DNA from: Burkholderiales bacterium
Lineage (GTDB): Bacteria > Pseudomonadota > Gammaproteobacteria > Burkholderiales > SG8-39
NCBI GenBank assembly: GCA_017880775.1
Contig: JADGRQ010000001.1
Span: 62,001 to 126,000, forward strand
Direction of reading: 5' to 3'
Length of the DNA stretch: 64,000 nt
Shown here piece by piece: positions 17,134 to 25,279 of the stretch. A program made the translations under genes and the position numbers. The notes under the pieces were generated by a model. The model was not told the origin of the DNA, searched no databases, and was given only the letters and a program-made list of their open reading frames with translations. Every line of letters begins with the position of its first letter. Position 1 is the stretch's first letter.

Positions 17134-18373
17134 CGGCTCGCTGCGCGCGCGCATCACCTTTGCGATTGGTGCGCTCGCTTTTGTCATCTGCAGTCTGTTC
17201 GCGGCCGCGGTGTACTTCACCGTCGAAGCCCTCGAGACGAATCTGTTCACGCAATACCTTTCCGAGCAGGCGGCCTCGCTGATCGAACGCCATCGGAGCG
17301 GGAAGTCCTACACAGTGCCTCCCAGGATCGGTTTCTACCATGACGCGACGATCCCCGAAGCGCTGGCCCGGCTTGCACCGGGTTACCGCGAGGTGACGCT
17401 CGACGAGCGCAACGTGCACGTGTTGACCCGTGCCGACGAGCACGGGCGCTTTGTCATCACGATCGGGGAAAGCGATTTCGAGCGCATCGAGGGCCATCTC
17501 TATATCGCTTTGGGCGTGGGCGTTGCCATCTCGCTGTTGCTGTCAATCTGGCTTGGCTGGATCACCGCGAGCCGGGTCATCGCACCGGTCACCGCGCTTG
17601 CGGACGCGGTGCAGCGCGAGGATCGCCAAGGGGGATTGCCGTCGCTCGATGCGCCCGACGAAATCGGCGCGCTTGCGCGGGCTTTCGCGCGGCGCACGGA
17701 CGAATTGCAAGGCTTCCTCGTCCGCGAACGCCTGTTCACGGGCGACGTCAGCCACGAACTGCGAACCCCGCTGACGGTCATCCTCGGGGCCGCGGAGTTG
17801 ATCGCCGCGCAATCGGACGATCGGCCGTCCGTCGCATCCGCGATCGAGCGAATACAGCGTGCCGCAGGCGACATGAGCGACAAAGTCGGTGCATTTCTGC
17901 TCCTGTCGCGGGCCCCGGAAGCGCTCGACGCGCCGCTGACTGCATTGAGACCACTCATCGAGCGGGAATTCGATCGTTGCCGAGTTCTCGTGGCCGCGAA
18001 GCCGGTCTCCTGCCGATTGGACATCCGCGAAGACGTGTGGGTTAACGCCAGGCCCGAACTGGCCGCCGTCGCCGTCGGCAACCTGCTGCGCAACGCGTGC
18101 CAGTACACGAAGCGCGGCGAGGTCCTGGTTTGCCTCGAATCGAGCCGCCTGATCGTCGAGGACACCGGGCCGGGGCTTCCAGAACCGGTGCGCGCCCGGC
18201 TATTCGAACCCTCCGTACGAGTCCGCCACGAGCAGCCCGAGGGTTCGGGGCTCGGTCTTGCGATCGTTCAACGCATTGCCGCGCATCTGCGCTGGGGGTT
18301 CGGGTTCGAAATGCGCCCGGAGGGCGGCAGTCGCTTCATTCTGAATTTTTCCGGCGCCCTGACGAAGTCGTAA
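17123..18373 (+). CDS. Sensor histidine kinase
   Basis: A 416-residue membrane kinase. One membrane helix near residues 12-33 and a second near 130-150 flank a periplasmic sensor of about 95 residues. A HAMP-like segment follows, then the phospho-acceptor box GDVSHELRTPLTVI (His211), N-box NLLRNACQYT, G1 VEDTGPGLP and G2 GSGLGLAIV. The sensor domain has no recognisable ligand motif. Its start lies inside the regulator's last codons, so the pair is translationally coupled. Confidence 0.92.
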   Translation: MRPDGSLRARITFAIGALAFVICSLFAAAVYFTVEALETNLFTQYLSEQAASLIERHRSGKSYTVPPRIGFYHDATIPEALARLAPGYREVTLDERNVHVLTRADEHGRFVITIGESDFERIEGHLYIALGVGVAISLLLSIWLGWITASRVIAPVTALADAVQREDRQGGLPSLDAPDEIGALARAFARRTDELQGFLVRERLFTGDVSHELRTPLTVILGAAELIAAQSDDRPSVASAIERIQRAAGDMSDKVGAFLLLSRAPEALDAPLTALRPLIEREFDRCRVLVAAKPVSCRLDIREDVWVNARPELAAVAVGNLLRNACQYTKRGEVLVCLESSRLIVEDTGPGLPEPVRARLFEPSVRVRHEQPEGSGLGLAIVQRIAAHLRWGFGFEMRPEGGSRFILNFSGALTKS

Positions 18374-18379
18374 TGAATT

Positions 18380-18402
18380 CCTAACGCGGCCTTAACGCCG
18401 CG
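18380..18402 (+). promoter_or_regulatory. Response-regulator-type half-site pair overlapping a GC hairpin
   Basis: CCTAAC (18380-18385) and CTTAAC (18391-18396) are 11 bases apart, the same geometry as the box at 21147. The same stretch can fold as CGCGGC-cttaac-GCCGCG (18385-18402). No T-run follows, so a rho-independent terminator is unlikely. It lies between the kinase stop and the PAP2 gene, about 100 bases before its ATG. Confidence 0.4.
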
Positions 18403-18497
18403 CCTCCGATACTTGCAGTTCAGTATCCACGAATTCGACGTGTCGTTTCCGCCTTCAGTTTGTCCGCTACCTGGTCGGGACGCTTCCGAGAAAGTCC

Positions 18498-19121
18498 ATG
18501 AATTCACGCAAATTGATCCGTTTCGCATCGCCATTGATGGCCGCGCTGATATGCGCACAAGCGCACGCCGGGGACAGCAACATCGACCACAAGTGGAATT
18601 TCGACAATAGCGGCATCTGGAAGCGCAACGTCCAGCTTACGGTTGTCAATTCACTCGTGTTCGGCGCCGTCGCCGGGGGTCTGTGGGAGGGCGGCGAAAC
18701 CCGGCTCGGGCGGACGTTGTGGCAGTCGATCGATTCCCTTGCGATCGGCACGGTATCGTCGGAAGTGCTGAAAAACACCTTTCAGCGATCGCGCCCCACC
18801 CAGGGTTCCGACCCTGACGAGTTTGGGCAGGGCAAGGGTCATTACAGCTTCCCCAGCGGAGAAGTCACGGCGGTGACCGCGGTCGTCACGCCCTTCGTAC
18901 TCGAATACGGGCGCGACCACCCGCTGGTCTACGCGCTCGAGCTGCTTCCGGTTTACGACGGAATCGCGCGGCTGAAGTCGAACGCCCACTGGCAGACGGA
19001 TGTGCTCGCCGGATTCGCGCTGGGAACCGCGGCCGCGTATTACGCCCATTCCCGCGAAACCCCGTTCATCCTCGGCGTCCTTCCGCACGGGTTCTCGGTG
19101 GGCATACGCGGCAAGTTCTGA
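18498..19121 (+). CDS. PAP2-family phosphatase
   Basis: A 207-residue protein with a signal peptide or first helix (MAALICAQAHAG). The three PAP2 motifs are present: KNTFQRSRPTQG (C1), YSFPSGEVTA (C2) and IARLKSNAHWQTDV (C3, with nucleophile His). In C2 the usual His after PSG is Glu, a variant of a subgroup whose leaving-group chemistry may differ. Such enzymes dephosphorylate lipid phosphates such as undecaprenyl-PP or lipid A, usually facing the periplasm. Its place after a two-component pair, with an upstream half-site pair, suggests envelope-stress regulation. Confidence 0.85.
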   Translation: MNSRKLIRFASPLMAALICAQAHAGDSNIDHKWNFDNSGIWKRNVQLTVVNSLVFGAVAGGLWEGGETRLGRTLWQSIDSLAIGTVSSEVLKNTFQRSRPTQGSDPDEFGQGKGHYSFPSGEVTAVTAVVTPFVLEYGRDHPLVYALELLPVYDGIARLKSNAHWQTDVLAGFALGTAAAYYAHSRETPFILGVLPHGFSVGIRGKF

Positions 19122-19240
19122 TTCCGCGCAGCACCACCAGCCGAAACGAGATGAGCTGAGGGGCGAGGACAGTGTAGCCTGCCGCAGCGCGGATCGCGCC
19201 GCACACGCGCTATGATCCGCTTCGACGGGGGTTGCCATCG

Positions 19241-19606
19241 ATGTCCTACCTGAACGATCCGCGCGTGCTGTTCGCCGCCGAGCGCACGCTGCTCGCCTGG
19301 AACCGCACCAGCATTGCGGTGATGGGCTTTGGCTTCGTGATCGAGCGCTTCGGGCTGTTCATGCAGCTAATCGCGGCGCGAGTCCCGGAGAAGGTCGAGC
19401 GCGGTCCATCGTTCTGGATCGGCCTCGTGTTCATTCTGCTCGGCTCAATCATCGCGCTGGCTTCCGCGGTCCAGTACGAGGAGACCCTGAACAAGCTCGG
19501 TCCGGAGGAGATTCCGGACGGCTACCGGCTACACATGCCGACCGCCTTGAACGTGACGGTCGCGGTAGCCGGCGCCGCGTTGCTCGTGTATCTGTTCGTC
19601 TCCTGA
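19241..19606 (+). CDS. DUF202 small membrane protein (YidH-like)
   Basis: A 121-residue protein with the DUF202 signature LFAAERTLLAWNRTSIAVMG and three predicted membrane helices (about 25-45, 60-80, 100-120). The start is ATG 19241 with GGGGG about nine bases upstream; an in-frame TTG at 19232 lacks a better site. Function is unknown. It converges with htrA, the two stop codons abutting at 19606/19607. Confidence 0.85.
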   Translation: MSYLNDPRVLFAAERTLLAWNRTSIAVMGFGFVIERFGLFMQLIAARVPEKVERGPSFWIGLVFILLGSIIALASAVQYEETLNKLGPEEIPDGYRLHMPTALNVTVAVAGAALLVYLFVS

Positions 19607-21076
19607 TCAGGCCACCGGCTGGAGCGGGAGAAACAGCGTACCGCCCTCGCGCTTGACCAGCAGCGCCGCAGGCCTGTCTTTCGGCAGCGCGGAAAGCGCC
19701 GCGCGCAAGGCGGCGACATCGTTCACGGGCTTACCGTCGATCTGCAGGATCACATCGCCAGGGCGCACCCCTGCGTGCGCCGCTGCGCCGGCCGCGACCT
19801 CCTGTACCAGCAGGCCGTGGTCGACGCCGAGCTGTTTCTTCTGTTGCGGCGTCAGTTCGGAAACCGTCACGTTGAGCTTGGCACCGTCAGCGGGCTCATT
19901 GGCGCCGAGCTGGACTTTCTCTTCCGAGGGCAGCGTGCCGATCTTCAATTCAAGCGTCTTCGGTTTGCCGTCGCGAATCACTTCGAGCTTCGCATTTGCG
20001 CCGGGCGCCGTCGCGCCCACTGCCAGCGGCAGTTCGCTCGCCGAGTCGATCGGCTTGCCGTCAAAGGAAACGATCACGTCGCCGGCCTTCAGTCCTGCCG
20101 CCTTCGCAGGACCGTTCTCGGCGACCGAGGACACCAGCGCACCGCGCGATTTGTCCATGCCGAAGGAGCGCGCGAGATCATGATTGACCGCCTGGATCGA
20201 CACGCCAAGCCAGCCGCGAGCGACATGCCCGGTCGCCCTGAGCTGCGCGACCACGTTTTGCGCCAGATCGATCGGAACGGCGAACGACAATCCCTGATAG
20301 CCGCCCGAGCGCGAGTAGATCTGCGAGTTGATGCCGATAGCTTCGCCTTTCAGGTTGAACAGCGGACCCCCTGAATTACCGGGGTTGACCGCGACATCGG
20401 TCTGGATGAAGGGCACGTAGGTATCGTCGGGGAGGGAGCGCCCTTTGGCGGAGACTATTCCCGCGGTGACGGTGTTTTCGAAACCGTAAGGAGAACCGAT
20501 CGCCACCACCCACTCGCCGACCTTCAGGTCCTTCGGATTTCCGAGCGTGACGAACGGCAGGCCTGTGGCTTCGACCTTGAGCAGCGCCACGTCGGTGGCC
20601 TTGTCCAGGCCGACGATCCTGCCTTCGAACTCACGCCGGTCGGTGAGCTTGACCTTCACCTTCTTCGCGTCGCCCACGACGTGCGCGTTGGTGAGCAGAT
20701 AGCCGTCGGCGCTGATGAAGAATCCCGAGCCGAGCCCCTGTACGGGCGCCGCGTCCGGCCGCGGAGCAAAGCGGAAGAATTCGCCGAACGGCGTCCCCTC
20801 GAATGGATTTTCGGTCGGCGCCTTCCGAGCATCGCTTCTCTGTTCGACGGTGATGTTGACCACCGCGGGCCCGCGGCTCTCGGCCAGCGCGGAGAAATCG
20901 GGCATAGCGACCAGCGTGGCCGGCGCACTGGCCGCCTGCGCGGCCGCTAGCGGCGTCATCGCCGCGAACGCGTTCGGCTGTTTTGCGTAGTGATAGCCCG
21001 CGGCGCCCGAGCCCAGCGCGAGCGCGGCAATCGCCGCCGCGAGAGTCGATTTCCTGAAGACCTTCGATGCATTCAT
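19607..21076 (-). CDS. DegP/HtrA-family periplasmic serine protease (Do)
   Basis: A 489-residue protease. The start ATG 21076 has AAAGGAG eight bases upstream and opens a membrane or signal helix (STLAAAIAALALGSGAAGYH). The trypsin-like domain shows the catalytic triad His132 (LLTNAHVVG), Asp162 (DKATDVALLK) and Ser235 (NPGNSGGPLF). PDZ1 (about 275-365: GWLGVSIQAVNHDLA) and PDZ2 (about 395-485) follow. It degrades or refolds misfolded envelope proteins. It is divergent from an OmpR/kinase pair and shares its intergenic region, which carries a CTTAAG-N5-CTTAAG box. Confidence 0.93.
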   Translation of the reverse strand: MNASKVFRKSTLAAAIAALALGSGAAGYHYAKQPNAFAAMTPLAAAQAASAPATLVAMPDFSALAESRGPAVVNITVEQRSDARKAPTENPFEGTPFGEFFRFAPRPDAAPVQGLGSGFFISADGYLLTNAHVVGDAKKVKVKLTDRREFEGRIVGLDKATDVALLKVEATGLPFVTLGNPKDLKVGEWVVAIGSPYGFENTVTAGIVSAKGRSLPDDTYVPFIQTDVAVNPGNSGGPLFNLKGEAIGINSQIYSRSGGYQGLSFAVPIDLAQNVVAQLRATGHVARGWLGVSIQAVNHDLARSFGMDKSRGALVSSVAENGPAKAAGLKAGDVIVSFDGKPIDSASELPLAVGATAPGANAKLEVIRDGKPKTLELKIGTLPSEEKVQLGANEPADGAKLNVTVSELTPQQKKQLGVDHGLLVQEVAAGAAAHAGVRPGDVILQIDGKPVNDVAALRAALSALPKDRPAALLVKREGGTLFLPLQPVA

Positions 21077-21146
21077 GGCATGGCTCCTTTGTGCGTTGAT
21101 CTCTGCGGAACGTCTCCGCAAGTGCCGCCACTGTGCGCCGGCCAGA

Positions 21147-21163
21147 CTTAAGCGAGCCTTAAG
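21147..21163. promoter_or_regulatory. CTTAAG-N5-CTTAAG direct repeat, response-regulator box
   Basis: Two perfect CTTAAG hexamers (21147-21152 and 21158-21163), each followed by CG, are spaced one helical turn apart in the shared promoter region of htrA and the response regulator at 21211. This is the arrangement known for PmrA/QseB-type regulators. Autoregulation and control of htrA are inferred. Confidence 0.7.
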
Positions 21164-21210
21164 CGCCGCCGGCTAGGCTATCCTCCGAAACACGGCATAC
21201 GGATACGCCA

Positions 21211-21873
21211 ATGCGAGTGCTACTGGTGGAAGACGACCCGATGATCGGCGAGGCCGTGAAAAGGGGCCTGGGGCTGGAGGGCTTCGCCGTCGATTGGGTG
21301 CAGGACGGCAGGCAGGCCGAGCTTGCGATTGCCAACGGGGTCTATGAACTGGTGCTGCTCGATCTCGGCCTGCCGCGCAAGGACGGGCTGGCATTGTTGA
21401 AGGAACTGCGGCGGCGTGGCATCGCTGTTCCGGTGCTGGTCGCGACCGCGCGCGATGCGCTGTCCGACAGGATCGAGGGCTTGAACGCCGGCGCCGACGA
21501 CTACCTGGTAAAGCCTTTCCACCTGGAGGAACTGGTGGCCCGGGTGCGCGCGCTGCTGCGCCGCAACCAGGGCCGGGCGAATCCCGAGATCGAATGCGGC
21601 GCGCTGCGCCTGAACCCGGTGACCCACCAGGCCTTGCTGCGCGGCACGCCGATCGAGTTGTCGGCAAAGGAATTCGCGCTGTTGCACGCGCTGGTCGAGA
21701 AACCCGGCGCGGTTCTTTCACGCGAGCAACTGGAGGAAAAACTCTACGGCTGGGGCGATGAAGTCGGCAGCAACGCCGTGGAGGTCCACATCCACAACCT
21801 GCGCCGCAAGCTCGGCGCCGACGCGATCCGCAACATCCGCGGCGTCGGCTACCGCGTCGAGACCGTCGAGTGA
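21211..21873 (+). CDS. OmpR-family response regulator (QseB/PmrA-like)
   Basis: A 220-residue regulator. The receiver has VEDDP, phospho-acceptor D51 (LLDLGLPRKDG), ATARD and VKPFHL. The winged-helix domain ends with EVHIHNLRRKLG and IRGVGYRVE, close to QseB/PmrA proteins. Its TGA overlaps the kinase's GTG (GTGA). The box at 21147-21163 fits this subgroup. The signal and regulon beyond htrA and itself are unknown. Confidence 0.93.
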   Translation: MRVLLVEDDPMIGEAVKRGLGLEGFAVDWVQDGRQAELAIANGVYELVLLDLGLPRKDGLALLKELRRRGIAVPVLVATARDALSDRIEGLNAGADDYLVKPFHLEELVARVRALLRRNQGRANPEIECGALRLNPVTHQALLRGTPIELSAKEFALLHALVEKPGAVLSREQLEEKLYGWGDEVGSNAVEVHIHNLRRKLGADAIRNIRGVGYRVETVE

Positions 21874-23186
21874 GCACGATCAGGCGGCGCTTGCTCGCAT
21901 GGCTGCTGCCCGCGCTTGCCGCTACGCTCGCCGTGGCCGCGTTCGCGTCCTACCGGTTCGCGCGCGATGAGGTGGACGAGCTGTTCGACTATCACCTGCG
22001 CGTGACTGCCGATGCGTTGCGCGATCAGTCATTCCTGTCACTCGCGCTGGAGCATGCTCCGCAGCCCGAGTCCGAACAGGAGGAGATGTTGGTGCAGGTC
22101 TGGGATTCCGCGCGCGGCATCGTGTTCGCCTCCCGGCAAGACCGGCAACTGCCGCTCATCCTCGAACCCGGCTTCCACAACGTGGCGATCGGCGGGGCCC
22201 GCTACCGCGTCTACAGCCTCGCCAGAGGGCCGCGGCTCATACAGGTGGCGCAGCCGATGGCATTGCGCGCGGGGCGCTCAGCCGAGATCGCGTTTCGCAA
22301 CACCTTGCCATTCGCCATTCTGCTGCCGCTTGCGCTGCTGCTTGCATGGCTGGCGGTGGGCGCCGGACTGCGCCCGCTCGAGCGACTGGCCGGTGAATTG
22401 CGCGCGCGCTCGCCCGAGTCGCTCGCCCCGCTCGGTCTCGATGGCTTGCCGGGTGAGATTCGGCCTTTGGTCGAGAACCTGAACGATCTGCTGGTGCGGC
22501 TCGAGCGGGCGCTGCGCACGCAGCGCAGTTTCGTTGCCGACGCGGCGCACGAACTGCGATCGCCGATGACTGCGCTGCGCTTGCAACTCGACCTGGCCGA
22601 GCGAAGCACCGATGCACAGGAGCGCGCTGCGGCGCTCGCTGCGTTGCGCGGCGGGCTCGATCGCTCGATCCGGTTGATCGAGCAACTGCTGACGCTTGCA
22701 CGCCTTGATCCCGAAGCGCCGGCGCGCGCCGAGCCGGTCGATCTCGCGGACCTGGCGCGCGCGGCGGTCGCCGGGCGTGCAGTGCTGGCCGACGACGCAG
22801 GCGTGAACCTCGGCCTCGCCGACGCGGTGTCCGCGCGCGTGAGTGGCGATGCCGATGCGCTCGCGGTGCTGCTCGGCAATCTTGTCGACAACGCGCTGCG
22901 CCACACGCCGCGCGGCGGCCGCGTGGATGTCGCGGTCCGGCGCGACGGCACACACGCGGTTCTCGAGGTGATCGACGATGGTCCGGGAATCCCGGCCGCC
23001 GAGCGCGACCGGGTGTTCGACCGCTTTTACCGCGGCGCGGACGGGGATCCGAGCGGCAGCGGGCTCGGGTTGGCCATTGTCCGGCGCATCGCCGAGCGCC
23101 ACGGCGCCGAGGTCAGGTTGGAGGACGGTCCGCAGGGTCGCGGGTTGACGGTACGGGTGGTGTTTCCGCCCGCCGCGCCTGGCTGA
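21870..23186 (+). CDS. Sensor histidine kinase (QseC/PmrB-like)
   Basis: A 438-residue kinase. The N-terminal helix LAWLLPALAATLAVAAFASY and a second helix (FAILLPLALLLAWLAVGAGL) flank a periplasmic domain of about 120 residues like the QseC-type 2CSK_N sensor. H-box FVADAAHELRSPMTAL (His227), N-box NLVDNALRHTP, G1 VIDDGPGIP and G2 GSGLGLAIV are intact. The start is GTG overlapping the regulator's stop. Confidence 0.92.
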   Translation: MSTIRRRLLAWLLPALAATLAVAAFASYRFARDEVDELFDYHLRVTADALRDQSFLSLALEHAPQPESEQEEMLVQVWDSARGIVFASRQDRQLPLILEPGFHNVAIGGARYRVYSLARGPRLIQVAQPMALRAGRSAEIAFRNTLPFAILLPLALLLAWLAVGAGLRPLERLAGELRARSPESLAPLGLDGLPGEIRPLVENLNDLLVRLERALRTQRSFVADAAHELRSPMTALRLQLDLAERSTDAQERAAALAALRGGLDRSIRLIEQLLTLARLDPEAPARAEPVDLADLARAAVAGRAVLADDAGVNLGLADAVSARVSGDADALAVLLGNLVDNALRHTPRGGRVDVAVRRDGTHAVLEVIDDGPGIPAAERDRVFDRFYRGADGDPSGSGLGLAIVRRIAERHGAEVRLEDGPQGRGLTVRVVFPPAAPG

Positions 23187-23195
23187 TTGCGATAT

Positions 23196-23223
23196 CGTCA
23201 TTGCCGCGCAGGCGGTAATCCAG
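23196..23223 (+). repeat. Degenerate copy of a short dispersed inverted repeat
   Basis: CGTCATTGCCGCGCAGGCGG followed by TAATCCAG resembles the ATTCCCGC...GCGGGAAT repeat scattered through many proteobacterial genomes. The arms ATTGCCGC and GCGGTAAT pair at seven of eight positions. It sits between the kinase stop and the methyltransferase start. Only one copy is in this window, so the call rests on memory of the motif. Confidence 0.35.
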
Positions 23224-23225
23224 AG

Positions 23226-23852
23226 ATGTCCGTGCCAGACACTCGCTCGATCGAATTTTTCGACACCCAGTTCCGGCGGCAGATCGCCGCGGGCGAGCTC
23301 GCGCTCAATCCGTTCGAACAGCGCGCCCTGCCGCACGTGCGCGGCCGGGTGCTCGATCTCGGCTGCGGCTTGGGCAATCTTGCCGTCGCCGCCGCGCGCC
23401 AGGGAGCGCAGGTGCTCGCGCTTGACGCGAGTCCCGCGGCAATCGAGTTTCTTGGCGAGCGCGCGCGCCAGGGAGGGTTGAGCGTCGAGACGCGCTGCGC
23501 TGATCTGGGGACGTATGCACCCAAGGGTCAGTACGACTGCGTGGTCTGCATCGGTCTGCTGATGTTCCTGCCCTGCGAAACGGCGCGTGAACTGCTCGCG
23601 CGCGCGATGGCCGCGGTGGCGCCCGGCGGAAGCATGGTGCTCAACGTACTGATCGAAGGAACGAGCTATCTGGAGATGTTCGATCCGCACGGCTACTGCC
23701 TTTTCGCGGCGCAGGAAATCGCGGACGCATTCTCCGCCTGGCATACCGTCGACGACCGTATCGAGGATTTTCCGGCGCCAGGCGGAACGATCAAGCGCTT
23801 TTGCACGATCATCGCGGAGCCATTTCAACGCCCAAGCAGAAGGACAAACTAG
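23226..23852 (+). CDS. Class I SAM-dependent methyltransferase
   Basis: A 208-residue Rossmann-fold methyltransferase. Motif I is GRVLDLGCGLGNLAVAAARQ, with the acidic end of beta-2 in ALDASPAAIEF and a motif IV-like YDCVVCIGLLMFLP. The acceptor substrate cannot be inferred. ATG 23226 is chosen as the first ATG; an in-frame TTG at 23187 would add residues encoded by a dispersed repeat. It is on the same strand as the kinase but probably independent. Confidence 0.85.
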   Translation: MSVPDTRSIEFFDTQFRRQIAAGELALNPFEQRALPHVRGRVLDLGCGLGNLAVAAARQGAQVLALDASPAAIEFLGERARQGGLSVETRCADLGTYAPKGQYDCVVCIGLLMFLPCETARELLARAMAAVAPGGSMVLNVLIEGTSYLEMFDPHGYCLFAAQEIADAFSAWHTVDDRIEDFPAPGGTIKRFCTIIAEPFQRPSRRTN

Positions 23853-23946
23853 AGGACAAAATTCATCAAATAATCAATAATATCTATAATAATTAATACT
23901 ATATACGCTATTGACATGGGACATTTATTAGGGCATTTATGACTAC
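23853..23946 (+). promoter_or_regulatory. AT-rich leader with promoter elements of the Fic gene
   Basis: About 90 bases of strongly AT-rich DNA in a GC-rich region. It contains TATAAT (23885-23890) and TTGACA (23911-23916), the latter 17 bases before CATTTA. CATTTAT occurs twice (from 23922 and 23934). The composition suggests a strong or foreign promoter; which element is used is unclear. Confidence 0.5.
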
Positions 23947-25206
23947 ATGCCGGCCCTCCGCAAATACGAGAACAGCCACCCCTGGCTGACGTTCAGCCTT
24001 GACCTCCGACGGGCGCCGCCACGCGTCTGGATCACCTTGGGAGAGGCCCAGTCCAAATGGCGGCACCTCGCCGGCGTTCCGCTCAAGCCCGAAACAGCTG
24101 ACGAGTTGCACCGCGTTTATCTTGCGCGCGGCCTTCTGGCGACGACAGCGATCGAAGGCAACACCCTCACCGAGCGCGAAGTTCGGGACCTGATCGACGG
24201 AAAGCTCAAGCTCCCTCCTTCCCGGCAGTACCTCGCGGACGAGATCGACAACGTCCTTGCAGCGTGCAACGGAATGCTGCGTGACGCCAAGCGCGGCCAT
24301 CGGATTCCGCTGTCTGCGAAGCTGATCAAGGAATTCGACAGCCTCGTCTTGCGCGGCCTGAACCTGGATCGCGAAATCGTGCCTGGCGAAATCCGGAAGC
24401 ACTCCGTCGGCGTAGGCAGCTACCGAGGCGCGCCAGCGGAGGATTGCGACTACCTCCTCGATCGGCTCTGCGAATGGCTCAATTCCGAGTTCAAGGCGAC
24501 CCAGGGTGACGAGATCGTTGTCGGCCTGATCAAGTCGATCGTCGCGCACGTGTATCTGGCCTGGATCCACCCGTTCGGCGACGGCAATGGCCGCACGGCC
24601 CGACTGCTGGAGTTCAAGTTCCTGCTTGAGGCCGGAGTTCCCTCGGCCGCGGCCCACCTGCTGAGCAATCATTACAACCTTACCCGCTCGGAGTACTACC
24701 GGCAACTCGACAGGACGAGCAAGTCGAATGGGGATTTGCTCCCGTTTATCGAGTACGCGGTCGTGGGGTTTGTTGACCAGATACGGGAACAGATCGAGAA
24801 GGTGCAGGCCCAGCAGTTCGCGGTTGCATGGATCAACTATGTCCATGAGAAATTTGGCTCGCAGAAGTCGCCATCGGATCGCAGACAGCGCGACGTTGTG
24901 CTCGCCATGGCGACCAGGGAAGGATTTATCAAGGCGTCCGACATCAAGCAACTCGACGCGCAGATCGCGGCACAGTATGCCAACAAGACGCCGAAGACAG
25001 TGAGCCGCGACTTGAACCGGCTGAAGAAGCTCAGGCTGGTGGAAGTTACCGCCGAAGGCTATCGCGCCAACACGCGGATCACGCGCGCGTTCCTTCCCGT
25101 ATCGATCGGCAACAGCACATCACAGGATCAACCGGCTCCTGAGCCCTCCAGCGAAAGCAAACCGCAGCTCGAACTCGGGTTGTTTCCCGGTCAGGAGACC
25201 CGTTGA
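23947..25206 (+). CDS. Fic-family AMPylase with N-terminal inhibitory helix
   Basis: A 419-residue Fic protein. The catalytic loop HPFGDGNGR is at residues 208-216 and is complete, including the His base and both Gly/Arg phosphate contacts. The inhibition motif [S/T]xxxE[G/N] is seen as TTAIEG (66-71), before the core, making this a class II Fic that restrains itself until relieved. The C-terminus (about 300-375) looks like a winged helix (KTVSRDLNRLKKLRLVEV). Fic enzymes usually transfer AMP to Ser/Thr/Tyr of target proteins. It stands alone behind an AT-rich leader, consistent with horizontal gain. Confidence 0.9.
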   Translation: MPALRKYENSHPWLTFSLDLRRAPPRVWITLGEAQSKWRHLAGVPLKPETADELHRVYLARGLLATTAIEGNTLTEREVRDLIDGKLKLPPSRQYLADEIDNVLAACNGMLRDAKRGHRIPLSAKLIKEFDSLVLRGLNLDREIVPGEIRKHSVGVGSYRGAPAEDCDYLLDRLCEWLNSEFKATQGDEIVVGLIKSIVAHVYLAWIHPFGDGNGRTARLLEFKFLLEAGVPSAAAHLLSNHYNLTRSEYYRQLDRTSKSNGDLLPFIEYAVVGFVDQIREQIEKVQAQQFAVAWINYVHEKFGSQKSPSDRRQRDVVLAMATREGFIKASDIKQLDAQIAAQYANKTPKTVSRDLNRLKKLRLVEVTAEGYRANTRITRAFLPVSIGNSTSQDQPAPEPSSESKPQLELGLFPGQETR

Positions 25207-25230
25207 TCGCGGCGCTTGAATCGCGCGGCT

Positions 25231-25245
25231 CGCCGACGATCGGCG
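25231..25245. terminator. Short hairpin between convergent genes
   Basis: CGCCGA-cga-TCGGCG can form a six-pair stem with a three-base loop in the 73-base gap between the Fic stop and the end of the cyclase gene. No T-run follows on either strand, so it is at best a weak bidirectional terminator. Confidence 0.25.
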
Positions 25246-25279
25246 ATCAACGACCGGATTGCGACGCAAGCCTCGTGCC

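Noticed and set aside
18385-18402. Rho-independent terminator after the sensor kinase
   Set aside because: The stem is followed by CTCCG rather than a T-run. The overlapping half-site pair explains the symmetry better.
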